Made by a program: the position numbers and the translations under genes. Shown piece by piece: positions 41,200-51,498 of a stretch of DNA of 64,000 bases. This stretch comes from Collinsella sp. (GTDB lineage: Bacteria > Actinomycetota > Coriobacteriia > Coriobacteriales > Coriobacteriaceae). The notes beneath the pieces were generated by a model. That model saw only the letters and a list, made by a program, of their open reading frames with translations, was not told the origin of the DNA and searched no databases. The stretch covers positions 13,173 through 77,172 of the forward strand of contig JAHYYL010000003.1 of assembly GCA_019424965.1 (NCBI GenBank), written 5' to 3'. Within the stretch, counting starts at the first letter, position 1. Every line of letters starts with the position of its first letter.

Positions 41200-41715
41200 A
41201 TGGCTTTTAATACGAAGGTCGATGTGGCCGATACCGAGCTCGAGGCAGACGAGACCGTCACCGCCGAGGCCGAGGACGTAACGCTCGAGGATGAGGCGCT
41301 CGTCGAGGCCGAGTCCGATGTGGATGAGGATGACGAGGAAGCGGACGAGTCCGAGGACTCGCTGACCTATTCCAACGGTGTGATCGAGAAGATCGTTGCC
41401 ATGGCCACCCGCGAGGTTCCGCACGTTCTTGGCATGAAGGGTAACCTCATGCACTTTGTGCAGGAGCAGTTTGGTGCCGAGAATCTGACCAAGGGCGTGA
41501 CGGTTGAGGTCACCGATGACAATCGCGTGGTCGTCAACATCTCCGTCATCATCGAGTACGGCGCCTATGCGCCCGCGATTTTCGACGACGTTAAGGCGCG
41601 CGTGACCGAGCGTCTGGCCGCGATGACTGGCCTTGAGGTGGCGGGCGTCAACCTGCGCATCGAGGACGTCATCACCCCCGAGGAGTACGAGCACCGCACC
41701 AGCCAGCACGAATAA
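41200..41715 (+). CDS. Asp23/Gls24 family envelope stress protein
   Basis: A 171-residue protein. Residues 1-55 are extremely acidic (LEDEALVEAESDVDEDDEEA), followed by the Asp23 domain (SNGVIEKIVAMATREVPHVL and VVVNISVIIEYG). Asp23 forms a layer beneath the membrane under alkaline or cell-wall stress. The start follows AAGGAGG. The acidic extension is larger than normal. A family A repeat begins at the base after its stop codon. Confidence 0.92.
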   Translation: MAFNTKVDVADTELEADETVTAEAEDVTLEDEALVEAESDVDEDDEEADESEDSLTYSNGVIEKIVAMATREVPHVLGMKGNLMHFVQEQFGAENLTKGVTVEVTDDNRVVVNISVIIEYGAYAPAIFDDVKARVTERLAAMTGLEVAGVNLRIEDVITPEEYEHRTSQHE

Positions 41716-41767
41716 CCTTCCAAAAAGAGACAGGTTTGTTTTGGCAGGTTTTATCTGCGAAAACGTT
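41716..41767 (+). repeat. Dispersed 50-bp hairpin repeat, family A copy 4
   Basis: Core AAAAAGAGACAGGTTTGTTT with arms CCTTCCAAAA / TTTTGGCAGG (one mismatch), the most diverged copy. It is followed directly by a terminator. Confidence 0.88.
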
Positions 41768-41808
41768 AAACGGCCGACCGCGCAAGCAAAAGCGTGGCCG
41801 GCCGTTTT
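41768..41808 (+). terminator. Terminator of the amaP-asp23 operon
   Basis: Stem AAACGGCCG / CGGCCGTTTTT with a short irregular inner part, directly after the repeat. Confidence 0.85.
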
Positions 41809-41921
41809 TGTACGCTCCCGATATAGTCATACCGCTCGTCTAACTAAGGGTTGCAATCCCCACGTTCCGCGTTACCCTAATGAGCGCATTGTTTCCAAAT
41901 TGTTAACGAGGAGTTGCCGTA

Positions 41922-42944
41922 ATGGCCGACGAGCACGAAACAGAAAGCAAGGCATGGGCAATTGAGGCCGCTGCGGCAGAGGCGGCGTCGCGTGCTGCCG
42001 AGGAGGTGCATCGTCCTCCCGTAGTGCCGATGGAGCGCGTGGTCGATCGCGATGTTATCGAGCGGGGCGAGCGCGCTGGTCGCAAGCGCAGCCAGGAGCC
42101 GGGCTTTCCGCGCTTTTTTGCCGAGCTCAATTTGGGCCTGATCCTCACGGCCTTTGCCATCGTCGCGTTTAAAACCCCTAATCACTTTGCTTTTGGCGGC
42201 ACCTCGGGCGTGTCGGTCATTCTGTCCACGCTGTTCCCGACCCTGCCCGTCGGCGTCTTTATGTGGATTATCAACGCGGTTCTCGTCGTTTTGGGCTTTA
42301 TCTTTTTGGAGCGCAAGGCAATCCTGTGGAGCGTCTTCGCCTCGTTTGCGCTGTCCGCCTATGTTTCGTTTTTTGAGCTCTTTATTCCGACTGATGTTTC
42401 GATGACGGGCGATATGTGGCTCGACCTGTGCTTTGCCGTGATACTGCCGGCGCTCGGCAGCGCCATCGTCTTTGATATTGGCGCCTCGACGGGCGGCACA
42501 GACATCCTCGCCATGATCCTCAAGCGCCGCACCACGCTCGAGATTGGCCGCGCGCTGCTGTTGGTTGATATCGGCATCGTGGCCATCGCGGCCTTTTTGT
42601 ATGGTCCGCGTGTCGGCCTGTATTGCGTGCTCGGCCTGTTTGCCAAGACGCTCGTGGTCGACAAGGCCATCGAGAGCATTCACCTTCGTAAGGTCTGCAC
42701 GGTCATTTGTTCCGAGCCCCTTAAGGTCGAGGAGTTTATCGTCAAGCATCTCAACCGTACGGCGACCATCAGTCGCGGCTACGGTGCCTTCTCGGGCAAG
42801 TGCGTGACGGTGATCATGAGCGTGCTGAGCCGTCGCGAGGCCGTGCAGCTGCGCCGCTATGCGCGCGAAGTCGATCCGGGTGCCTTTATCACGATTGTCG
42901 ACAGTTCCGAGATCGTCGGCAAGGGTTTCCGCGGTACGAACTAG
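41922..42944 (+). CDS. YitT family membrane protein
   Basis: A 340-residue protein. The first 65 residues are hydrophilic and Ala/Arg/Glu-rich, longer than usual. Five to six helices follow (YitT domain: NHFAFGGTSGVSVILSTLFP, DIGASTGGTDILAMILKRR). The C-terminal DUF2179 domain (residues about 250-335, NRTATISRGYGAFSGKCVTV) resembles PII-like ligand folds. The function is unknown. The start follows AACGAGGAG. Confidence 0.92.
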   Translation: MADEHETESKAWAIEAAAAEAASRAAEEVHRPPVVPMERVVDRDVIERGERAGRKRSQEPGFPRFFAELNLGLILTAFAIVAFKTPNHFAFGGTSGVSVILSTLFPTLPVGVFMWIINAVLVVLGFIFLERKAILWSVFASFALSAYVSFFELFIPTDVSMTGDMWLDLCFAVILPALGSAIVFDIGASTGGTDILAMILKRRTTLEIGRALLLVDIGIVAIAAFLYGPRVGLYCVLGLFAKTLVVDKAIESIHLRKVCTVICSEPLKVEEFIVKHLNRTATISRGYGAFSGKCVTVIMSVLSRREAVQLRRYAREVDPGAFITIVDSSEIVGKGFRGTN

Positions 42945-43094
42945 CGCGAACGCATTCAACGAACCGCCTGCTGGCGCCGTGTACCTTGCAAATCGGTCAT
43001 CTTTGAGTATTTGAACTCACATTGGGTGATAATGATGCCAAAGACATCGTTTGCGATCCAGGTGACTCGCTCAAGATACGAAGGGATGATTTCG

Positions 43095-44417
<1,323 letters not shown>

Positions 44418-44475
44418 CCCTGCCACCTGCCATTTGGGGACGGGGTAGAAACGGTAGAAATAGCGCTTGACAAAT

Positions 44476-44513
44476 AAGCGGGGGCGGACGTGCCGAAGCG
44501 TCCGCCCCCGCTT
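44476..44513. terminator. Bidirectional terminator
   Basis: A perfect 15-bp stem AAGCGGGGGCGGACG and its complement with an 8-base loop, between convergent genes. Confidence 0.92.
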
Positions 44514-44557
44514 TGATATCGCGATGCGGCTATGACTGCGAGATGGTCGTGGATCGA

Positions 44558-46021
44558 CTACTCGTCGTGCTTCTCCTCGCGGCGGGCGGCGGCGCGAGCG
44601 TCGTGGATGCCCTTGATTGCGGCGTGTCGGGCGGTGCGGGCATCGTGCATGGCGTCGCGGGCCTCGGCGGCCGTGGCCTTGGCAGAGCGCAGTTTGGCTG
44701 CCAGGTCGGGATTGGTCTCGGCGACCGCGGCAATCGTGGGGCCGTCGAGCTCTTCTTGTGTGGGCTCGGCCAAAAAGTCGATGGCATATTGGGCGGCCAC
44801 CATGGAGCCCTTGGCCAGTACCGACTCGTCAATCTTGTAGAAGCAAGAATGTTGGGCGTACGTGGCGCCAATCTGGGGGTTGCGCGTGCCAACAAAGGCG
44901 AGCACGCCCGGTACGCGGCGCAGGTACTCCGAAAAATCCTCACCCGAGAGTGTGCCGCGATAATGGCCTTGGCCGGTGGGGCCCAGGCATTTGATTACTG
45001 CCTGGCGGCAGCGCTCGCTCGAGGCGGCATCGTTTTCGACCTTGTAATTGGCGATGGTGTAGTCGGTGAGCTCTGCCTCGGCGCCCAAGGCGGCCGCGGT
45101 ATGCTCCACGATGCGGCGCATGAGCTCCGGCATTTCCTCGTGGGTCGAATCTCCGTAGGTGCGCACCGTGCCGGCGAGGTAGGCCGTGCCGGCGATAACG
45201 TTGCGCGCGGTGCCGCCGTGCAGCTCGCCGACGGTAATGACGGCCGGCTCGTAGGGACTGATCTCGCGCGAAACGATGGTCTGCAGAGCGTTGACGATCT
45301 CGGCGGCAACCATAACGGCGTCGTGACCGCGCTGGGGCATGGCGCCGTGGCACGAGGTGCCGCGGACGTCGATGCGGAACCAGTCGGTATTGGCCATGCG
45401 CGGTCCGGGCTCACAGCTCACGGTGCCGGCGTCGACCTCACTCCAGATGTGCGCGGCGTAGGCGCCATCGACGCCGTCGAGCACGCCCGTGCCGATCATG
45501 AGCTTGGCGCCCTGGCCGTTTTCCTCGCTGGGCTGGAAGACGATGCGGACTTCGCCGTGGATGTCGTCGGTCATATGGCGCAGGATTTGCAGCGTGCCGA
45601 GCATCATGGCGATGTGGCAGTCGTGGCCGCAGGCGTGCATGCAGCCCTCGTTGACGCTGGCAAACTCCTCGCCGGTCTGCTCGGTGACGGGCAGGGCGTC
45701 GATATCCGCGCGCAGCAGGATGCGGCGGCGCGGCGTGCCGTCCTCGTGGTAGGCATCCGACGCGGTACCGCGAAGCGTTGCCACCAAGCCGGTCTTGAGC
45801 GGACGCTCGTAGGGGATATTCATGGCGTCGAGCTGGTTGGCGATGTCGGAGGTCGTGCGCTCCTCGGCAAGGCTCAGCTCCGGATGCTTATGGAAGTGCC
45901 GGCGCTGCTTGATGATATAGGGCTCAAACTCGGCGGCGATATCTCGGATGGCCGCGGTGACGTCGTCTGCCGCGCGAGCCTCGGTCGCCGCCATAATCTG
46001 CTGTGCCTTGGTCTTCGTCAT
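44558..46021 (-). CDS. M20 family amidohydrolase
   Basis: A 487-residue cytosolic dinuclear-metal hydrolase of the hippurate hydrolase / N-acyl-amino acid deacylase group. The features ILLRADIDALPV (metal Asp), MHACGHDCHIAM, FQPSEENGQGAK (catalytic Glu) and HGAMPQRG (dimer-domain His) are all present. Residues about 420-487 form an Ala/Arg-rich, probably coiled-coil tail ending HDE, which is not part of the usual 390-residue family fold. The start at 46021 follows AAGGAGC. It is divergent from the next amidohydrolase. Confidence 0.93.
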   Translation of the reverse strand: MTKTKAQQIMAATEARAADDVTAAIRDIAAEFEPYIIKQRRHFHKHPELSLAEERTTSDIANQLDAMNIPYERPLKTGLVATLRGTASDAYHEDGTPRRRILLRADIDALPVTEQTGEEFASVNEGCMHACGHDCHIAMMLGTLQILRHMTDDIHGEVRIVFQPSEENGQGAKLMIGTGVLDGVDGAYAAHIWSEVDAGTVSCEPGPRMANTDWFRIDVRGTSCHGAMPQRGHDAVMVAAEIVNALQTIVSREISPYEPAVITVGELHGGTARNVIAGTAYLAGTVRTYGDSTHEEMPELMRRIVEHTAAALGAEAELTDYTIANYKVENDAASSERCRQAVIKCLGPTGQGHYRGTLSGEDFSEYLRRVPGVLAFVGTRNPQIGATYAQHSCFYKIDESVLAKGSMVAAQYAIDFLAEPTQEELDGPTIAAVAETNPDLAAKLRSAKATAAEARDAMHDARTARHAAIKGIHDARAAARREEKHDE

Positions 46022-46189
46022 GATCGATTTGCTCCTTGCTGGGTTGATCGCAAAATCGTACAGGCTCTCTCCAGTATGCCACCTGCCGCTAGGGCTGGCA
46101 AAGCTGCCGTTTGCCGCTTGGCATTTTGTAACCGAGACGGGGGAGTACACTCGGGGGTGTTGAATTTCCTGCCAGAGATGGGGATGCCC

Positions 46190-47827
46190 ATGCAACATAT
46201 CGATCGGATTATCCGCTCCAAGAACGTCTTTACCGCGCAAGACGGCATCGATACTGCTCGTGAGCTGGCGATTGCCATCGCAGGTGACCGTATCGTCGCA
46301 GTCGGCAAGCCCGATGACGTGATCGCCGCCGCTCCCGCCGCCACGCCGGTTCTCGACTACGGCGAGCAGTTTGTCTGCCCCGGTTTCCATGACGCTCATC
46401 TGCACTTCTTCCATACCTCGGTCGGTTCCTCGCCGTACATGCTCATGGATATGGGCACGTCCGAGGCGGCGCTGGTACAGCACGCGCTCGAGTTTTCCCA
46501 GGACCTGCCCGACGACGCTTGGGTTGTGACGCAGGGCTGGCGCGACTACCGTTGGGACCCGCCCGAGCATCCTACCAAGGCGTCGCTCGATGCGGCATTC
46601 CCCGATCGTCCCTGCGTTATGTATTCGGGCGACGGCCACACGCTGTGGCTCAACAGCCGCGCACTCGAGGCGCTCGGCGTCACGCGCGACAGCGAGCCGC
46701 CGGCGGGCGGCAGCTACGACAAGGACGCAAACGGCGAGCTCACGGGCATTGCTCACGAAGCGGCTGCCATGCAGCTGTTGCCGCGCTGTCTTGAGTGGCT
46801 GGGCGAAGATCGCATCGCAAGCGCTTACGCCGATCAAATGAGGCGCATGGCCGAGCAGGGCATCACCTCGATCTGCGATATGTCGCTCATGCCCATGCTG
46901 GGCTGTGATTTTATCCGCGACGATGTCTACGACAAGCTGCAGACGACCGGCAAGCTGGGCATTCGTGCCCATCTGTTCCCCACGCTGCTGGATGACCAGT
47001 CGCGTCTAGAAGAGCTCCAGGTACGTTACGCGAACAACGCGCTGCTTTCGGCGCCAGGTTTTAAGCAGTTCTTCGATGGCGTGTCGAGCGAACACACGGC
47101 ATATCTCACCGAGCCCTATACCAATCCGCGCTTCCCGGGCGACCGGGGCCGTCTGACGGTCCCGGCTGAGCGCATGCGCAAACTGGTTCTGGCGGCCGCG
47201 GAGCGCGGTCATACCGTACGCATCCACGTTATTGGTGACGGTGCGATTCATGCCGCGCTGGATATCTTCGAGGAAGTGGCCGACCTGTACGGCCTGCCCC
47301 AGCACGGCCATAACACGCTCGAGCACCTAGAGAACCTTCTGCCCGAGGACATCGACCGCCTGCGCAAGCTCAACGTGGTCGCCTCGAGCCAGCCCTGCCA
47401 TATTACGCTCGATCCGGGTGGACCGGAGCGCGATCTGGGCCTGGAGCGCAGCCGCATCATGTGGCCGTTCGCAACCTATAAGCAGCGCGGCATTCGCCAA
47501 GCCTTCGGTACCGACAGCCCTATCACGCCCGTTACCAGCATGAACGTGCTCTACACGGCTATCACCCGCCAAGACCCCCGCAGCCACTGGCCCGAGGGCG
47601 GCTGGCTCCCCAGCGAGCGCATCGACGCGGCTACAGCTCTGCGCAACTACACCCTGGGCAGCGCCTACGCGGCAGGCGACGAGCGAAACCTCGGCAGCCT
47701 GGAACCCGGCAAATACGCCGACCTGGTAGTCCTGGACCAAAACCCGCTCACCATCGACCCCCAAGAGCTCCAGGCTACCAAGGTTCAGGCAACCTATCTG
47801 GCAGGCAACTTAATCTACGAGCGCTAA
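46190..47827 (+). CDS. Amidohydrolase family protein (YtcJ-like)
   Basis: A 545-residue metal-dependent hydrolase of amidohydrolase family 3. FVCPGFHDAHLHFFHT gives the HxH ligands near residue 68, VRIHVIGDGAIHAALD the later His pair, and AFGTDSPITPV the conserved Asp. YtcJ-like proteins are predicted to cleave amides in N-acyl amino acids or other small molecules. The start at 46190 has GGGG at good spacing; ATGs at 46178 and 46184 would add two to four residues. It starts divergently, about 170 bases from the M20 gene, which also acts on amides. Confidence 0.9.
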   Translation: MQHIDRIIRSKNVFTAQDGIDTARELAIAIAGDRIVAVGKPDDVIAAAPAATPVLDYGEQFVCPGFHDAHLHFFHTSVGSSPYMLMDMGTSEAALVQHALEFSQDLPDDAWVVTQGWRDYRWDPPEHPTKASLDAAFPDRPCVMYSGDGHTLWLNSRALEALGVTRDSEPPAGGSYDKDANGELTGIAHEAAAMQLLPRCLEWLGEDRIASAYADQMRRMAEQGITSICDMSLMPMLGCDFIRDDVYDKLQTTGKLGIRAHLFPTLLDDQSRLEELQVRYANNALLSAPGFKQFFDGVSSEHTAYLTEPYTNPRFPGDRGRLTVPAERMRKLVLAAAERGHTVRIHVIGDGAIHAALDIFEEVADLYGLPQHGHNTLEHLENLLPEDIDRLRKLNVVASSQPCHITLDPGGPERDLGLERSRIMWPFATYKQRGIRQAFGTDSPITPVTSMNVLYTAITRQDPRSHWPEGGWLPSERIDAATALRNYTLGSAYAAGDERNLGSLEPGKYADLVVLDQNPLTIDPQELQATKVQATYLAGNLIYER

Positions 47828-47845
47828 TATTCATGCCGTACCGTT

Positions 47846-47897
47846 AAACGCGGCTCGGGCAGCCTATTTTGGGATGGCGCTCGAGCCGCGTTTGTTT
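47846..47897 (+). terminator. Terminator of the YtcJ-like gene
   Basis: Arms AAACGCGGCTCG / CGAGCCGCGTTT with a long loop, then GTTTG. Confidence 0.8.
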
Positions 47898-47900
47898 GCC

Positions 47901-48428
47901 TATGGGGTCCGTTAGGAGCGCCCCCGCTCTGCTTGATTTGGGCGCGGGGCGGAGGCGCCGCTGCCCCGCGCTCAATTTGGACGTCAGTAATGCTGTCTCT
48001 TGGTGTTTTGAATACTTCCCATTGCAGATTGCATAAAAAGTTGAGATGTTCTTTCCGGTCCTGATGTACCCCCGCCTGGGCCGTGCAAAAAATGGAGTAT
48101 TCAGCACCGTGAGCTCTGCCGGTGCCGCTGCAGTCGGGTGGCATTGCGGAGATCGACGTCATTTTGGGGTCCGGTGCGGCGCGAGGCACGCCTTTTTGTC
48201 CTGATGGGGTTTGCCCGCCGACCCAAATCGCCGGTCAAAGGCGTTCTTGGGACCAATATGGTGTGTCCGGCGCGTATGCAGACGTCCTGGCCTGCTGAAA
48301 ACTCCCAAAAATGCACGCTGCTTCCCAGGGGACCCGTGCGAGCGGCGAAAACCATGCCCAAGTCGCTGTCCGCATCGCCATTTTGCTGCACTGACTTTTC
48401 TGAATACCGGGCCCGAGATTGGTCAACC
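47901..48428. other. Non-coding region of about 530 bases
   Basis: I see no convincing gene. A segment at 48076-48101 (GGCCGTGCAAAAAATGG, then GTATTCAGCAC) resembles the left end of the 217-bp element at 63591, and GTATTCAG recurs inverted at 48398-48405. The region lies between the ends of two convergent genes, where so long a spacer is unusual for this window. Confidence 0.4.
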
Positions 48429-50492
48429 CTAGGCTCCCGGAGCTGCGTTGGGGTCGGTTTCGTTGGCGGCCGCCTGCTTATGGGTGGCAAAGACCGAGCC
48501 TTCGTGGTCGAAGAGCTTACGATATTGCATGCGGTCCAGGCGATCGCGCGCATTAGCGGTCTTGGCGGGAACGTTCTTGGCCTCGGCTGTATACCAAACG
48601 CCGTGCGCATCCTGCGCCCCCACCACGTTTATCGCCGGCATGTGCGCTCGGTTTTGCAAGCGTGCGCGTTGGTAGGCGGTGAGCGGGGCACCGATGGCAT
48701 TGAGTGCGAGTGCACCGACGTTATTGATGCTTGTGTTGAGTTCCCCACTCGTTTGTGCGTTGCCGGCGACATCGTAGTTCGCCCAGACCACATAGCGTGT
48801 CTGCCAGATGCGCTCGGTATGGGTGGCATCGTCCTCATCGGTAAAGTAGAGGTCGTTGTAGCGGTCGGTGAAGAACGGCTGGTGGTCGCCGTACATCACC
48901 ACGACGACGGGGCGGTCGAGATCACGCAGCTTTTCCAGGAAGGCGGCGAAGGCGGCATCGGACGCTTCCATGAGCGAGCAGTATTCATTGGTCCAGGTGA
49001 TAACTTTGTCGGACACACCTTCGACGGCAAGGTGCAGTTGCTGGTCGGTGGGCACCAAGCCCGTGTCATAGGCGGAGTGGTTTTGCATCGTCACGTCGTG
49101 GATGAAGATCGGCTGGTCGCTCTGCTTTAGTACCTCGAGGCACTTGTCGTAGGTGGCGGCGTCGGTGACCTTGCGGCAGAGCTCGGGTGCGCCGGCGAAG
49201 TCCTCGATCGAGAGGAACTCGTCGAATCCCATGTCCGCGAAGACGTTCTCGCGATTCCAGTTGGTGGCGTGGTTGGGGTGCATGGCCACGGTGCGATAGC
49301 CGAGTCTCTTGAACTGACGGGCGAGGTTCTCGCTCGGGGCCAGGTTGTAGGTCATGAACGGGTAGACGCCAGCGCCCAGGAATGCCATGGAGTGTCCGGT
49401 TAAGAACTCGAACTCGCTGTTACAGGTGCCGGCACCGAAGGCGCTCATGTAGCTCACTCCCTGCAGAAGCGCGTTGTCGATGGCTTTGAAGCGCTCGGGC
49501 CCCTTATAGCCGCAGCCCAGTTCGTTAAAGATTGAAAGGTCGGCGAAGGACTCGTTCATGATGCAGATGACTGAGGGCTTGAGCTGGTCAAACTGTTCGA
49601 CGGCAGCGGCACGGGAGGGGTCGGCGATGCCGTTCGTGCCCGCGTTCCAGCGCGCGGCAAGGCGCTTGATGATCGCCGAGGCCTCACCGCTCTTGTAGTG
49701 CTTGGGTTTAGGCGGCACCATTTTTTGCGCGCTCGAAATGAAGGTGGGGAGAAACCCCTGACTGTAATAGCTTTCGAGGAGCTTCCAGGTATGAAGCTTG
49801 ATGCCCAAGGTGTCGTAATAGCTGATGAAGGCCTGCGCCCCCAGCACGGCTCCGGCAACAAGTGCGGTACGACGGTCGACGGAGAGGGGGAGCTTGGATT
49901 TGGTTGCGACTGGATGCTCCCTCGGCGCTGTCGATGTCCCCTCGGTTGCCGGAGACGCCTTTGGGTCCTTCGATTTCAAGGACGCAGACATCGCATGGTC
50001 GATGGGCTCGGGGGACGTTTCCGATGCGCGGCGCGGCGGTCGCCCACATGCATCACGCGGAATGAGGACGATAAGCGCGATTCCCAAGGCCGCGGCGGCA
50101 AGCCCCATGAAGCAGAAAGTGCTGAGCTCATAGGTGTAGCTGCCGGCGACCGTCGCAGCGGTCGAGAGGGCGAACAGGTCTCCGGGTTGGATGGGCATCG
50201 ATTTGAACGTGATTACGAAGTACTCGGCGATACCGATGCTGGCGAGCGCAGCGATGCCCACGATTGCGGGGGTCTTACGGCGGTGCGGCAGATAGAACAA
50301 CAGGCACAAGAAGCAGAAGATGAGCAAAAGCTCCAAAAGTGCCTGTCCGGGCTGCATCTTCCATAGCTCATGGTTGGAGGGCAGCTCGAGGGCGAGCATC
50401 GAGCATATCGAAGCGCCGCCGATCGTTGCCAGCGTACGGGGGTAGGGATGGTCGGTCATCCAGCTTTTCAGATCCTTCATGCTCATCTTCAT
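48429..50492 (-). CDS. LTA synthase / phosphoglycerol transferase-like sulfatase family protein
   Basis: A 687-residue membrane protein. About five helices occur in the first 240 residues, with a hydrophilic loop (150-200); then follows an extracellular sulfatase-fold domain. SVICIMNESFADLSIF carries the metal Asp/Glu region, CNSEFEFLTGHSM the nucleophile region (usually a Thr near the NSEFE block), MHPNHATNWNR and VVMYGDHQPFF the remaining metal ligands. This matches LtaS/MdoB-type enzymes that transfer glycerol phosphate to polymers or glycans at the cell surface. AAGGAACAG precedes the start. Confidence 0.9.
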   Translation of the reverse strand: MKMSMKDLKSWMTDHPYPRTLATIGGASICSMLALELPSNHELWKMQPGQALLELLLIFCFLCLLFYLPHRRKTPAIVGIAALASIGIAEYFVITFKSMPIQPGDLFALSTAATVAGSYTYELSTFCFMGLAAAALGIALIVLIPRDACGRPPRRASETSPEPIDHAMSASLKSKDPKASPATEGTSTAPREHPVATKSKLPLSVDRRTALVAGAVLGAQAFISYYDTLGIKLHTWKLLESYYSQGFLPTFISSAQKMVPPKPKHYKSGEASAIIKRLAARWNAGTNGIADPSRAAAVEQFDQLKPSVICIMNESFADLSIFNELGCGYKGPERFKAIDNALLQGVSYMSAFGAGTCNSEFEFLTGHSMAFLGAGVYPFMTYNLAPSENLARQFKRLGYRTVAMHPNHATNWNRENVFADMGFDEFLSIEDFAGAPELCRKVTDAATYDKCLEVLKQSDQPIFIHDVTMQNHSAYDTGLVPTDQQLHLAVEGVSDKVITWTNEYCSLMEASDAAFAAFLEKLRDLDRPVVVVMYGDHQPFFTDRYNDLYFTDEDDATHTERIWQTRYVVWANYDVAGNAQTSGELNTSINNVGALALNAIGAPLTAYQRARLQNRAHMPAINVVGAQDAHGVWYTAEAKNVPAKTANARDRLDRMQYRKLFDHEGSVFATHKQAAANETDPNAAPGA

Positions 50493-50510
50493 CGTCTCTG
50501 TTCCTTACTC

Positions 50511-50746
50511 CTAGTTCAGCGTCTTCACGAGCTTCTCCAGGTTGTCGTTCATGATGGGCGGGTAATCCTCGCCGGCTTTAAGCTGTTTGTCAGCGAGTCC
50601 CTCGACGGGGTCGAGCTGGACGCATTGTCGTCAGAAGCGGCGAGAGCAAAGACCGCACTTACAAGGGACATATATGCCGCCGCCATGGGGCCACGGTGAC
50701 GAATAGGACGCCGCTTGGGATGGCGACGGTAGATTCGGTTGTCCAC
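50511..50746 (-). pseudogene. Remnant of a metal-binding ABC transporter lipoprotein/substrate-binding gene (ZnuA-like)
   Basis: A GTG at 50746 (or ATG at 50748) after AGGAG opens a frame with basic residues and a hydrophobic segment (AAAYMSLVSAVFALAAS) resembling a signal peptide. A different frame in the same direction ends with LADKQLKAGEDYPPIMNDNL and EKLVKTLN before the TAG at 50511; this resembles the C-terminal end of zinc/manganese ABC binding proteins. The two parts are out of frame and far shorter than the usual 300 residues. The simplest reading is an internal deletion that left only the two ends. The family assignment rests on a short tail. Confidence 0.45.
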
Positions 50747-50846
50747 ATAGATTGCTCCTGAATTGAAAACGGCTGCGTCGGGGTGCCGACGGCCGAAGGC
50801 GATGCCGCTGTGGCACGCGGTAGCTATTTGATTCAATTGGGAGCCG

Positions 50847-51215
50847 TTAATCGTCCAGACGGACCCTGAGGGATAATAGGGTGACCGGGGCATATGAAGA
50901 TCGCTCGGTGCCGATGACGGCTAGGGCGGAGATCAGCAAGAGGGTGATGAACGATGTCGCGCCCACGGGGACGGTGTCACCGCCACGGGCGATCGACAGA
51001 TTGCCGGCGAGCTCGGCGCAGATGGTGCAGCCCGCGCCGGTGCAGTCATGATGCAACTCATGGGCGGTTGCGATGGGGGAGAGGATGGTTACCGCGAGAA
51101 GGGCGAAGACGAGAGCCAGGGCGAGCAGGCGAGTGCGAACGGGCGGCATGGAGTCGCGTGCATCGCGATTCGGTGCTATATCTCGCCATGCCGAGGTGCT
51201 CAGCTCATCAGTCAT
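50847..51215 (-). CDS. Small membrane protein with His/Cys-rich metal-binding-like motif
   Basis: A 122-residue protein with its start at 51215 after GGAGGG. A helix at residues about 28-48 is followed by HELHHDCTGAGCTICAEL, exposed on the far side, and a second helix (FITLLLISALAVIG). Two Cys and three His within 17 residues could bind zinc or copper. Similar small His/Cys proteins occur beside metal-uptake genes, which fits the ZnuA-like remnant next door; this is inference. The rest of the 5' gap to groES (51216-51498) holds the groES leader. Confidence 0.7.
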   Translation of the reverse strand: MTDELSTSAWRDIAPNRDARDSMPPVRTRLLALALVFALLAVTILSPIATAHELHHDCTGAGCTICAELAGNLSIARGGDTVPVGATSFITLLLISALAVIGTERSSYAPVTLLSLRVRLDD

Positions 51216-51457
51216 CTGCCCTCCCTTCCTCTCATCTGGGCATATTTCATCTGGAGGATTGTAGTCTTGAGAAGCTGATTCACAAAGTTGCCGCGCTAAA
51301 ACTTCATGCTTTCCGGTCCGCCTTGGGGCTGCGCATAAGTTATCCTCCGACATTCAGAAAATCTAAGTGCCAAAAAATAAGATTTTTTGACTCTGTGTTG
51401 TATAACCCGCCATTCGTGGGTACCATTCAACGCGTACGCAAACAAAAAGGGTTAATT

Positions 51458-51490
51458 CGCGCGGCATAACCGCGCGGCCCAAAAAGGAGG
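51458..51490 (+). promoter_or_regulatory. groES leader hairpin and ribosome site
   Basis: CGCGCGG-cataa-CCGCGCG forms a perfect 7-bp stem ending 7 bases before AAAAAGGAGG. No CIRCE (TTAGCACTC dyad) or HspR-type element is visible upstream, so control of groESL is not obvious. Confidence 0.6.
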
Positions 51491-51498
51491 AAACAAGC

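Noticed and set aside
44513..46177. Long N-terminal extension of the YtcJ-like amidohydrolase across the M20 gene
   Set aside because: The extension is antisense to a well-supported M20 peptidase; the true start is at about 46190 with its own ribosome site.
51353..51498. CIRCE or HspR element before groES
   Set aside because: No TTAGCACTC or CTTGAGT dyads are present in the leader.
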